This document shows positions 51,670 through 61,563 of a DNA stretch of 64,000 nt, in pieces. The position numbers and the translations under genes are program-made. The DNA comes from Laccaria trichodermophora (Eukaryota; Basidiomycota; Agaricomycetes; Agaricales; Hydnangiaceae): NCBI GenBank assembly GCA_018417955.1, contig JACTVC010000019.1, positions 62,001-126,000 of the forward strand, given 5' to 3'. The notes under the pieces are model-generated. The model had not been told where the DNA came from, did not search any database, and saw only the letters and a program-made list of their open reading frames with translations. Position 1 is the stretch's first letter. Each line of letters starts with the position of its first letter.

Positions 51670-53556
51670 GAGCTCTTTACACTCCCCCACCTATTCCTAC
51701 TGGACTCCTACTGGATTCCCGGACTCCTACTGGATTCTACTAGGACTCCAGCCAATTTCATATTGCCTGAACACCATACAAATTTTGCATCTCAGTCCTA
51801 CTGGAGTCCTAGTAGATTCCTACTGGAATGATCCCAAATCACAAGGAATTAAGGATTCCTAAGGAATGGGTATAGTGGAGTCCAGTACAAGGAGTCCAGT
51901 AGGAGTCCACTAGGAGTCCACTAGGAATCCAGTAGGAATTTCTGAGTACCAGGAGTCCAGTAGGACCACAGTTTGTCACTGTTATTGTTATTAATATAAT
52001 ATAAAAATAAAAGTGCAACATCGGAAATCGAACACTCGACCTTAGCATCAAGGTGCCACAATTAAGGGAAGCACTCAAACACCTAGACCATGAAGGCTTT
52101 ATTATAGGTATGTACTTTAACCTACACATACCTACAGCTCGGCCGCTTTCCCAGAACGAACGTCGGCAAATTCCGTTCGTGGAAATTCTCCACAAACCCT
52201 CGACCCACTCTTCCTCGCAACCACCACCATCGACAACGCATCGACAACCACCGCACACCACCCACTGCTTCCACCACCCATCGACACACACCACGCCCGC
52301 CAACGCACACTCCGCAAAGCCACGACGACCCCCCCAGCAGCTGCAAAGATGCGAAGGAACGAGAACAACGCCCACCCAACGACGCCAAATGCCAGCACAC
52401 GCGAATGGACAGAGGCGCCGACGGCGAGCTCAGGTGAGCTCGCTACCCTCTCCCCCCTTGATTTCTCACATAAACCAGGTGCCACGTCAGTGACGTGGCA
52501 CCAGACGACGAACGACGAACCGAAATTCGTCGTTCGTCGTCGTTTTTTTTTCTGCTAGTCCACGAAAAACCTACAAATGACACCCTCCGCCCACAAAAAA
52601 CACCCACCACCCACGAAGAACACCCACCAGCCCACAAACGACGACCGCCGCCCACGAAAAATGCCCTGCGCCCACAAACGACGACCGCCACCTACGAAAA
52701 ACACCCAGCGCCCATAAACGACCGCCGCCGCCCACGACAAATACCCAGCGCCCACAAACGACGACCGCCGCCGCCTACGAAAAACACCCGACGCCCATAA
52801 ACGACCGCCGCCGCCCACGACAAATACCCAGCACCCACAAATGACGATCGCCACTGCCTACGAAAAACGCCCAGCGCCCACAGACGACGACCGCCGCCGC
52901 CTACGAAAAACACCCAACGCCCACCAACGACAGCTGCCGCCCACGAAAATCACTCCCACCTCCCTTCCCCTCCCTCTCCCTCCCCCTCCATCACTCCACT
53001 TCTCTTCCATCACTCCCACCTCCCTTCCCCTCCCTCTCCCTCACCCTGTCTCCCCCTCCCTTCTCCTCCCTTCCCTTCTCTCACCCTCCCTTCCCCTGCC
53101 TCCCCCCTCCCTCACTCTCCCCCCCCTCATCATTTCCCACCACTTCCTCCCTCCCCCACCCTGACCACATTAGATTATTAAATACTTTTGTATATATTTG
53201 TGTATATAGTCATCAATATAATATCTATGTTTAAATGGAAGTTTGGTATGAAATTGAGGTGTTAAAAGATCTGACTGACTTAATTAAAAATTGATAGAAT
53301 GCATGATACTCCAGTAGGAATCCAGTAGGAATCCAACTGAAGGTTTGGATTTTTTTTGTCTAAGTTCAGTTGGAGTCCAGTTGGAGTCCAGTAGGAGTCC
53401 AGTTGGAGTCCAATAGGAGTCCAATAGGTGGAAATTGCCTTTTTTGGAAGAATTGTTGAAATCCAGTGGGAATCCTACTGGAGTCCTGGAATCCAGTAGG
53501 AATCTTACTGGAGTCCTGGAGTCCAGTAGGAATAGGTGGGGGAGTGATAAGTACTG
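51670..53556. mobile_element. hAT-like non-autonomous element, family member 2, inserted in LTR-A gag
   Basis: Flanked by the 8-bp direct repeat AGATTTGG (51662-51669 and 53557-53564). The left end reads GAGCTCTTTACACTCCCCC; the right end, inverted, reads CAGTACTTATCACTCCCCC. Both continue ACCTATTCCTACTGGACTCC, then runs of the TACTGGACTCC motif. The interior has a tRNA-like segment (52019-52097), an ACGACCGCCGCCGCC-type minisatellite (52560-52940) and a pyrimidine tract (52950-53160). No transposase. Same plan as 15162-16848. Confidence 0.8.
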
Positions 53557-53564
53557 AGATTTGG

Positions 53565-54600
53565 TTCTGGTGACGGGGGATGTTGCTCAGCATGAACCTC
53601 ATCCTAGCATCCACGCTCTCGATGTTGTCGAGTTCGTCGTGTAGCTCCGGAACGGTAGATATCGGGGAAAGGGGAACCTCCCCCTGACGATACTGTGCCT
53701 CGTATTTCATGATTGTTTGTTGGGTGGTGAGTAGACATCGAAGTATAATCTTGTACGCGACTTCTAGCTGAGAGCGACTTGAACAACCTTGAAGGGCTAG
53801 TGTCATCGTGTCGTTTGGATCGATATGAAACTTGGTGGTACGTTCTTCGATGAGGAGAGCCATTCAGTCCAAGAATACTTGTAGCTCGGTTACCACGTGG
53901 AGGATAGGTTGTAGTTCCGAATCAGTCAGCCGTATAGCAGTGTGAGGGTCAGAGTCGTCTCCCCCTCTCTCGATGTCTTGAGGTTTGAGAGTAGGTTTCT
54001 GTAGTATCCACGAAACCTCTGCGGCCGTAGATAGATTGTCGCCTTGTTCCATGTTATATTCGAGAATCAGGCTATACATTGGTGATAATGAGTAACCCCT
54101 ATCCATTCCTAAACGGTTCGTGGTCGAAAGGCTTGCACTCGAGGCTGGATCATCTGATGAAACGACTACACCTGGAGAAGACGTTTGAGGAGTTTCGTTC
54201 GCTGCAGGGGTAATCGTTGGCGACGTAGTTGAAGTAGATCCGCTAGGATCAGAATGAAGCGGTTGGTGAGGAGGGGGGTCTCGCATGGCTGTAAATTTCT
54301 TGCTGCCTATCGGAGCTTGAGGAGTTGAAGCAGTCGCAGAGCCCTTCCTCCAAGCAGTTTCGGGTGTAGGGGCTTCAGACGCCAAAGTCTTGCTGCTACT
54401 CGGGCGTGTTGATGTCGGAACTGGGAGCCTGGAGATCCCAAGCGGGCCAGAGAAAGCCGGTCTGCCCCCTCTGGAAACCGAGGGGGTAGTCTTGGAGCGA
54501 CGATACTCGGACAGATTGACGGGGGGGAAGCGGAAGAAAGACCAAAGGTTGTAGAATCACTTGACTGTCGTAAAGGCAAGTCGTCCGATGAGCGTAAGCG
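53565..54600 (-). CDS. LTR-A Gag N-terminal part, broken
   Basis: Coding-strand frame running from about 54600 through STRPSSSKTLASEAPTPETAW, GMDRGYSLSPMYSLILEY and ELQPILHVVTELQVFLD to a TGA at about 53863-53861, then on in frame as MALLIEERTTKFHIDPNDTM and ARMRFMLSNIPRHQNQ to the insertion site at 53565. Past the insertion the same frame would continue ILSGA, meet a TGA (51650), and go on into the 44916-51650 frame. Both stops are at TGA codons, where CGA would be a single CpG transition away. With the 1.9-kb insertion as well, Gag cannot be made whole from this copy. Confidence 0.65.
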
Positions 54601-54675
54601 AATATAATCTCGGTAGACGATCAAAGAAGAAGTGTTATCGGTCAGATATGCGACTGTTCCCACAGTGTCCACCTT

Positions 54676-55151
54676 TGTGGAACACTTCTTAGCGAAAGCA
54701 TCCTCAAAGAAGTGGGACAGTCGTAGGGAGTCTGACGGATACACGAACAGAGGTGTGATGACCCTCGGAGAGGTCGAGTAAAGTGACTAGACGCGCGGGA
54801 TCGTAGAATGTGACAGTTCACGGTACTCGTATCCCGATCTTCACAGACAGTTCCAGTGAAGATTGCTCTAGCGGCAGTTACGGCCTCTTGTAATCCACGC
54901 GTTCTCTGAGAGCTAGATGCAGCCGTTAGTAGGGCTAGTATCGAGCGATACAGAGTGGTTGGTGGCAAAAAGAAGATATCTTCACCTCATGTAGAACATG
55001 AGGTGTAAGTACAACGCTTATGTAATGAAAATAGTAACGTGATAAGCAAATAAAACACTGAGTGGCGGAACGAGAGTTGAATCTCGGGGAGTGGGAAGTA
55101 TCATAAGTAAGATGTAGAGATGGTGAAGGCTTACTGCACTACCATGTTACA
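54676..55151 (-). repeat. LTR-A 5' LTR
   Basis: 476 bp, direct repeat of 30784-31259, followed by target duplication GTCCC. Confidence 0.9.
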
Positions 55152-56177
55152 GTCCCCAAATACGAAGACGACTTGAAGGTCTTTTGTATCCCTTCACCTA
55201 TGGGGCCTTTCTGTGACGGAGAGTTCTCTTATGATTATGACCGCAGTGAAATGTTACGCCGCATCGCCCCCTTGGGCGTTCCCTGGCACGATGAGAAAGG
55301 TGATGATCACTTTCTCTTCATCACTACCTTCATCGGCTTTTGTTGGGACATCCCACGAAAACTTGTCAGTCTCCCTGAAGACAAGCGCTTAAAATTCCAC
55401 GAGCACGTTCGTCGTTTTCTTAATGACTTCCAAGGTCCTCCTTGCCTCCTCTCCTCTGTTGATTTCCTTTTCTTATCTATCTTCTTAGGTCGTCGTTGCC
55501 ATCTGCTTGATGTTGAGAAGATCCACGGCTCTCTCTGCCACGTCGCTTTTGTCTACCTTGACGGCCGCTCCCGCTTACCATCCCTATCCAACTTCGCATC
55601 TTCTTTCCATGACAACGGACTTATAATGAGGTACCCACCTCATTCCATGATCACGGATCTCACATGGTGGCTCCAGAAGCTCAAAGATGGCAGTGTCACG
55701 CATGCTTTGCGCCCCCGTGGCCCTCTCCAGGATCTCCACTTGTACGTTGATGCCTCCACATCTTGGGGCATCGGCATTATCATCGGAAGCTGCTGGGCCT
55801 CGTTCCAACTCTCTCCCACCTGGAAAATCACCAGTAGAGACATCTGCTGGCTCGAGACAGTAGCAATCGAGCTCCTCGTCTATTTTCTGGAGAACATGGG
55901 CCTGCACGACTGCCGCCTGTTGATACACTCTGACAACCAAGGCACCATCAGAGCCTTGGACAAAGGTCGAAGCCCTAACTCTCACATCAACCTCTCAGTC
56001 CGCCGCACATACCTCGTGCTTTCCCACTCATCTATTTCCCCTGAAATTGTCTATATTGACTCAATTGCCAACCCAGCCGACCCCATCTCGCACGGAGAAC
56101 AGGGGGACGCCAACTTGCATATTTCTCCTAACTTCAAGCTCCCTGCTGAGCTGACAGACTGTTTCCTTAATGTTTAG
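55152..56177 (+). CDS. DIRS-like reverse transcriptase C-terminal part and RNase H
   Basis: Continues the interrupted RT: the frame opens with VPKYEDDLKVFCIPSPMG, holding the YxDD-type box YEDD, then FITTFIGFCWDIPRKLVSLP. RNase H motifs follow: LYVDASTSWGIGIII (first Asp), ETVAIELLVYF (Glu) and IHSDNQGTI (Asp). It ends FKLPAELTDCFLNV at the stop at 56177. No lesion was seen in this half. Confidence 0.8.
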   Translation, partial: VPKYEDDLKVFCIPSPMGPFCDGEFSYDYDRSEMLRRIAPLGVPWHDEKGDDHFLFITTFIGFCWDIPRKLVSLPEDKRLKFHEHVRRFLNDFQGPPCLLSSVDFLFLSIFLGRRCHLLDVEKIHGSLCHVAFVYLDGRSRLPSLSNFASSFHDNGLIMRYPPHSMITDLTWWLQKLKDGSVTHALRPRGPLQDLHLYVDASTSWGIGIIIGSCWASFQLSPTWKITSRDICWLETVAIELLVYFLENMGLHDCRLLIHSDNQGTIRALDKGRSPNSHINLSVRRTYLVLSHSSISPEIVYIDSIANPADPISHGEQGDANLHISPNFKLPAELTDCFLNV

Positions 56178-57670
56178 CCTCAACCGAAAACTCACCTCGT
56201 CGACATGTGTCGTCGAGAGACCCGTGGGTAAGATAAAATCCCCCAACTCTATCTCACCGCACCCCACACGTTCTCGAAATTCCTTCCATCCTTTTTTGCG
56301 CCCTGCTCCTCCTTCTCTTCCCATTTCTCACGCCACCACAACTCCTTCTCCTGCAACCCTCTCACCTCTATCTTTGCCGTCCCCGTCTCTTTCTTCCCCC
56401 TCTTCTCGCGTCATACGTTCCCGCAAACCCCAACCTGGTTGTTCTATCACAAACAACAAACTCCGTCCCCACGTTCCTGCAGCCGACCGCATTTTTGCAT
56501 GGCACACGCCCTTCGGTTCCCGTCATCATGCTGCTATCGCTAGAAGGCTTCCTGCACCCCTGCTCCAATCTGCTCTTATGGCTATCCGAGGTGCCCTCGC
56601 CCCCAACACAAAGTCCACTTATGGTGCGGGCCCTTTGCGCTTCACACAGTTCTGCAACAAATGGAACATTTCCGAAGAAGCTCGCATGCCCGCCGACTAT
56701 GCCTTGCTTTGTGCCTTTATCGGGGAATACAAGGGCTGGCAATCCGGTAACACCATCCGTTCTTGGCTGGCTGGCCTGCGCAGCTGGCACATCATAAATC
56801 ATGCACCTTGGTACAGTGATGACGACTGGGTTCACCTTGCTCGTACATCTGCAAATAAGGAAGGCACCAAACACAAGCTCCCTCTTTGAGCTCCCGTCTC
56901 CATTGAACATCTCTCCTGCCTCCGCCGCTCGTTGGATCTTTCCACCCCTTTCCATGCTGCTGTCTGGGCCATTGCCCTTGTTACCTTCTTTGGCTGTCGT
57001 CGACTAGGTGAAACTACTCTTGACGTCGCCGCTGCCTTTGATCCGAAATATCACATACTTCGCTCTACCAAGTACGTTCCCTTTTGGTGTTCACTATACC
57101 TCCTATTTAATTTTACTTAGAATCATTTTCCGTGTTTTGCGAGATGGCACATCTTCTGCCAGCTTTGACATTCCATGGACCAAAACAACAAAAGAACTAG
57201 GAGCCACCGTCATCCTCACCGCACGTCACGACGGCGACCCCTTATGCCCCGTCACTGCCTTTAAAAATCACCTTGACATCAACTCCTCCATCCCAACTTC
57301 ATCTGCACTCTTTGCTTACAAAACATCCTCCGGCGATCCAAAGAATCTCCTCAAGAATGAATTCCTCAACTTCGTTACGGGAATCTGGTCATCCGCCATG
57401 CTCGCCCATGTCCTCAGACACAGTTTTCGTATTGGCGGCGCCGTCGAATTATTACTTGCGGGTGTTCCTCCTGAAATCGTCGCTGCCACTGGAGGATGGA
57501 CATCCCTCGCCTTCCTACTCTACTGGCGCCACATGGATGAAATCCTCCCCATGTCTACCTCAAAAGCTTACAACCAAGCACACCTTCTTTGTCTGGCTGA
57601 AATATTTGAAGAATTTCGCATTGCTCACAAGATCCCTTCTGCTCTACTTGATAAATCTACATCTCCCTAA
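56170..57670 (+). CDS. Tyrosine recombinase of DIRS-like element, one in-frame stop
   Basis: Overlaps the RT-RNase H end. N-terminal core-binding part: LPAPLLQSALMAIRGALAPN, KSTYGAGPLRFTQFCNKW and NTIRSWLAGLRSWH. Catalytic part: FFGCRRLGETT (first Arg), an intron at about 57070-57145, then LRHSFRIGGAVELLLAG (His-x-x-Arg), VAATGGWTS and LLYWRHMDE (nucleophilic Tyr), ending at 57670. A TGA at 56887-56889 interrupts the frame between KLPL and APVSIEHL, where CGA would be expected. Apart from that the catalytic residues are intact, so the element died recently, by this change and by the LTR-A insertion. Confidence 0.82.
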
Positions 57671-58125
57671 ATTCTGTAATACTCTCCCAATCCCAACTCT
57701 TGTATAGTATTTTTACTCCCAATCTTAGCCCACCTCTGGTACAATATTCTTACTCCCAATCAACATCCTTCCAATGCTACTGGCATCTCATATGTAAAAT
57801 AGAACATTATATTTGAATTTTTACCTCCTTCCATATATCTGCTTGTCAAGCCCGAGTGACACTCCACTGGGCAGTCAGTTTGGCTCTTCCTTGCCTCACC
57901 AACCTGTCGTTGTGAGCTTACACTCGGGTTGGTACTGCCAGTTGGTTTCGGCAAGTTCTCACCACACTTGAGTTCGCTGGACGCTCAAATCTTGCTCGCA
58001 CCTTCTTGAGTTTGAGTGAGATTTTTGCACAACCAAGGAATTCGTCTGCTCGAATTCCTTGTACATTTATCCCTTTCACACAGCGCAACAGTTATCTTAT
58101 CGTAACAAACGTAAACATTTAACAG
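57671..58125. other. DIRS-like element 3' terminal region
   Basis: Non-coding. Holds the 11-bp stem CAAGGAATTCG / CGAATTCCTTG with a 6-base loop near 58034 and the sequence GTTATCTTATCG near 58091, the inverse of the left-end sequence at 27991. Confidence 0.5.
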
Positions 58126-58461
58126 CCCCGTTTCTGTGAGCGCAAAAAGTTCAACCCCAGCGAATGGGAACTCATCACCAATCGCACCGAGGAGTATCCC
58201 GGCATATCAGGCGTCCAGTTTCACAAGAAAGGCGCAACGTGCGGGGATTCACTGTGGCCACCAGAAGGGATGACTGCTGCTGAGATACTGGCTGTACCCG
58301 GTGCCAAGGCGTACTGGGGCACGATTGTGGAGGTTGAGGCGTATCTGTTGTACATGGAGCAGGCGTTGCAAAAGGACGTTGGGGAGATAATGGGGAATTA
58401 TTATGACTATGTGTGCGAAGAATGGGAGGATGTTGACGATGGTTTGGATGAAAGGGGATAA
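58126..58461 (+). CDS. C-terminal exon of an unrecognised gene
   Basis: Opens after an acceptor-like TTTAACAG with PRFCERKKFNPSEWELITN, then VQFHKKGATCGDSLWPPEG and YWGTIVEVEAYLLYMEQAL, and ends in an acidic tail at the stop at 58461. The composition is protein-like and the frame is clean. No domain was recognised. The upstream exons are not visible; they may have been displaced by the DIRS-like insertion, whose right end lies within about 25 bp, but I found no matching exon at its left flank. Confidence 0.4.
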   Translation, partial: PRFCERKKFNPSEWELITNRTEEYPGISGVQFHKKGATCGDSLWPPEGMTAAEILAVPGAKAYWGTIVEVEAYLLYMEQALQKDVGEIMGNYYDYVCEEWEDVDDGLDERG

Positions 58462-58923
58462 AGAGAAGATCCAGATTTAGTTCAAGCACTTTCATAAAAC
58501 TCACCACTCATTGTATCCCTAATATACAGGCATTTCGAAACGTCTTCACTCGTGCTTAGCGAACTCTAAAACGCCAACGGTAAGGCCTGCACTGAGTCTC
58601 CGTTTCCCCAGAGTCTGTCTGCCATCAAGAGCAAAACTGAAGGAATGAACGTTTCATGACAAAGACCTGATTGTACTTAACGGCGTGAAGAGATCGTCAG
58701 CCGCAAGATTCTGTTCTGGCTAGTGATTTTGCGAAATGGTTCGTGTTCGTCATGAGGTATTATGAACAGAATGATATGGTATAATTAGGAGTGAGCTGAA
58801 GAATGAAAAGTTAGACCTTGAAGGACAGAAAACCAATTTAGAGCTTACAGTTGAATTGGGCACTGCTTCATGTCAAGTCAATGACCCCACCCAGCTGTAC
58901 CAACTCACATCACTCCTTCTTGA

Positions 58924-59988
58924 CTATCCCTCCTTCAACGCTGTCACTCTTGTGCTTGTCTTGCGCTTCCGAGATTCCAATTCTTCGATCTGTGGAAGCT
59001 CCTCCTATGCACACAGGTCATCAAACAGAAAATTTTACTTGATGTCTACACACCATGAGTGCTTGTTTTCTGGTTGCTAAGTTCCCAGAACCTTCAGTGA
59101 CATCCTCAACTTTTGATGGTTCAGGCTGGATGGCTGTCAGAGTATCTTTGGGAGCAATCCCATCTGCTTGTAACACATCTGGGGCACAAATATGATATTA
59201 TTATTGAAGAACAGTGACAACACTTGATGTAGAACTCACCCAAAGGCCTGTATTTGAAAATGAAAGTCACCAGATGTTCAACGACCTTCGTTACACTTTT
59301 CGGTCCTTTTTCTTTCGACTGAACTTCATCCCCAAGGCTAAGGAAATTATGTGACTTTCAACTTGAAGCACATGAAGCCTCAGAACTCACCTGGTAACAT
59401 GGACAATGCCTTTCTCTGAGCACTCATGAACCTTGTGGGGCAAAGCTGGTGGCTTCTTATAGCAAGTCAAGCATGCTCCCGTGAAATTAACCTGGTCAAT
59501 ATTCAATCTAATTTCACCAAGTTCTGGAGGTATCATGAGGAAATTGTCGTCATCTACTCAGTATTCCAGTGGTTAGCTCTCAGAATAATCAGAAATAATT
59601 GTATTGACCAGTGAACTCTACTTTTGAGAAGATGAAGGGTTTTTCTGTGGTTGCTGTAGTTTGTGCCCCACCTTCCCTATGTGTATGGGATTTTAACAAT
59701 GGACCTAAGTAGGACCCGCGAATTGTGAACCCATCTATGATGGTATTTGAGGCAGTGGGAAACGAGCAGCTGTCATTTTTCCAACATATCACAAAGTTCT
59801 ATGTTTGTGGTGCAACTCAGGGACATGTTGGACGAGGAGTAAATGGTAAGGCGGAACTTTACCTTTCTGACTTCAGAGGGAATCCAGCATGTTGCTGTCT
59901 TTCCATCCTCTGAATATTGAACTCTGTATTCAGGTAGCTCATTATCGTCCACAGTGATCCATCCCATATGAACTCCAAGTTGAAGCAT
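58924..59988 (-). CDS. DUF7918 domain protein, copy 2
   Basis: Starts MLQLGVHMGWITVDDNEL at 59988, with VQYSEDGKTATCWIPSE, then FTIRGSYLGP, TTATTEKPFIFSKVEFT, DDDNFLMIPPELGEIRLNI, ALPHKVHECSEKGIVHVT and VTFIFKYRPLG, ending in a charged tail ELPQIEELESRKRKTS before the stop at 58924-58926. The motif order (LG.. W.VDG.EL.EY, SCWIPSE, KPF.FS..ELTDDD, GEI, FKYRP) is that of DUF7918, a fungal family of unknown function. It has about six exons with short introns, some of whose borders are approximate. It is tandem to and more diverged than copy 1, with about 260 bp between them. Confidence 0.6.
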
Positions 59989-60243
59989 GACAATCCACAT
60001 GAGAAAAAAGAAATAGTACTGAGTAGAAGGATGAGCAAAGAGTAAGTCGAACACGCGTGTGTCACACTCCCCACATGACCGTCACACAAAATATTCAACA
60101 ATTGGGACCGCTTCGAATTACTTGTACATCTACATTACCAAGGATTGAAAAGCGAATTAGGGAGAACAGCCCACATGAGCTTTCCAGGAAGCAGAGAGCT
60201 ATCAGCTCTCAAGCTCAGCAGGCAGCAACATTTCGTCAACTTG

Positions 60244-61362
60244 TCATGTAAGGTCAATGATCTCTGAGTCCTGTCGAGCTTTCTTAACCCTTCGCAGAGC
60301 AGGCTCAGGATTGTTCTTGCGTTTCTGTGAAGATTCCAACATTTCTATACGTCGCAGTGCTGCCTTATTACACAACATATTGAGCAAGTACCAAATTGAG
60401 AACGTGAAGAGCTCTGCCATACCTGTAAGGCTTGTTTCGTTTCTGCTAACGTCTCTAGTTCTTGCTCTTGATCCTCAACTTTGGGCATCACAAGGGACTT
60501 TCTCTTTAAAGGCAGAGGCACAATATCGTTTGCCTGCAGTACGTCTGAGGGGCAAACGTCAATGAGTATATTTTGGATTAAGCACGGTGAGCGGCACCCA
60601 CCCAATGGTCTATACTTGAAAACGAAGGTGACCAGGTCTTGACGATGGATTTTCGTAACTGATCCGCTGTAACTTTCAGTGCCCTTGGGACGTCGTATAT
60701 CGTTTGCAAGGCTAAGCCCTTTGCATGTCAGCACTCAGCAATGTGTTACACAATGGAAAACTGACCTAACACCATGGACAATCCCCTTTTTAGACCGCTC
60801 ATGTACTTTCTGGGTTAATTCTAGTGCTGCAGCTTTGTATGAAGCCGCCCTGCGGTTTTTCTTGATAGTTACTTCGGAAATGAGGATTTTGATCTCTCCA
60901 GTTCCAGAGGGCATTGCAAGGAAGTTGTCGTCGTCTGCAAAATCACGTTCAAGCAAATCCCTTTTGTAATTCCAAGTGATCCACGTACCAGTCAGTTCAA
61001 CCTTTGAGAATATGAAGGGTTTAACGGTAGTTTTGGAGCTGGGTACGCCGATTCTCGTGACGGTTGTTGGGTGGTCGGACATGTGTCCTCCAGAGAACTC
61101 GGTGCCATCTAAGATCAAGTAGGCGCCGAGGGGGGTTGGAAGTTTGCGTGCTCGGCTTGTGAATTTCCAGTTGATGGCGAAGTGCTTTTCGATCCAACCT
61201 AAATGCCAGAATACTCAGAGGATAGAACGTACTTACTTGTCCGACTTTGGAGGGTATCCAGCAAGTTGCCTCCTTTCCGTCGTCCGAAATCTCAACTCCA
61301 TACTCCTCTAATTCCTTGCCGTCAACAGTTATCCATGCAGAGAGCTTTCCGAGTTGAAGCAT
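60244..61362 (-). CDS. DUF7918 domain protein, copy 1
   Basis: Starts MLQLGKLSAWITVDGKEL at 61362. The next exon begins after a GTACGT donor and reads WIEKHFAINWKFTSRARKL, GAYLILDGTEFSGGHMSD and KTTVKPFIFSKVELT. Then come GTGEIKILISEVTIKK, ELTQKVHERSKKGIVHGV, a VTFVFKYRPLG exon and DVLQANDIVPLPLKRKS. The last exon reads ALRRIEMLESSQKRKNNPE and ends DSEIIDLT with the stop at 60244-60246. The family is known from many mushroom genomes, usually multi-copy; function unknown. The basic, coiled C-terminus could bind nucleic acid, but that is inference. Confidence 0.68.
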
Positions 61363-61563
61363 AGATGAAAGAGATGCCAATGAAGGTCGAAAGCCGGCTA
61401 GCGACAGCCTTTCCAAATAACACGACCACACATCAATTTAACCTTCTCTGGTCACGACAAAATGTCTTCTGGTTCAGGCGATATGTATTCCAGGAAGATC
61501 AAGGTATTACAAGCCGCCAGGGGCATTAATGTAGATCAAAGAAAGGAAAACGAGAACGAGATA

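Larger units (their letters stand above)
30784..55151 (-). mobile_element. LTR-A: chromovirus (Gypsy) retrotransposon inserted in DIRS-like element
   Basis: Two 476-bp LTRs (30784-31259 and 54676-55151), TGTAAC...CCACA on the coding strand, with a 5-bp target duplication GTCCC (30779-30783 and 55152-55156). The LTRs differ at two positions by my reading, both G/A at CpG sites. The purine tract GGGGGGCTT abuts the left (3') LTR, confirming minus orientation. Internal: gag (split by 51670-53556), pol and a third ORF (split by LTR-B). Without the two inserts it is about 11.7 kb. Confidence 0.92.
27992..58101 (+). mobile_element. DIRS-like tyrosine-recombinase retrotransposon, interrupted
   Basis: The element proper totals about 5.7 kb (27992-30783 plus 55152-58101), interrupted by LTR-A. 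Order: Gag, reverse transcriptase, RNase H, tyrosine recombinase. This set without an integrase defines the DIRS/YR retrotransposon group. The ends carry the short inverted sequence GATAAGATAAC (about 27991, and inverted about 58090). Near the left end the pair CGCGTCAGAACCAG / CTGGTTCTGACGCG (28008 and 28088) forms a stem, and CAAGGAATTCG / CGAATTCCTTG (about 58034) forms one at the right end. Exact termini are inferred. Confidence 0.75.

Noticed and set aside
52053..53164. Open frames in the second hAT-like element as a transposase
   Set aside because: They are simple-repeat derived, with no RNase H-like core, zinc finger or hAT dimerisation motif.
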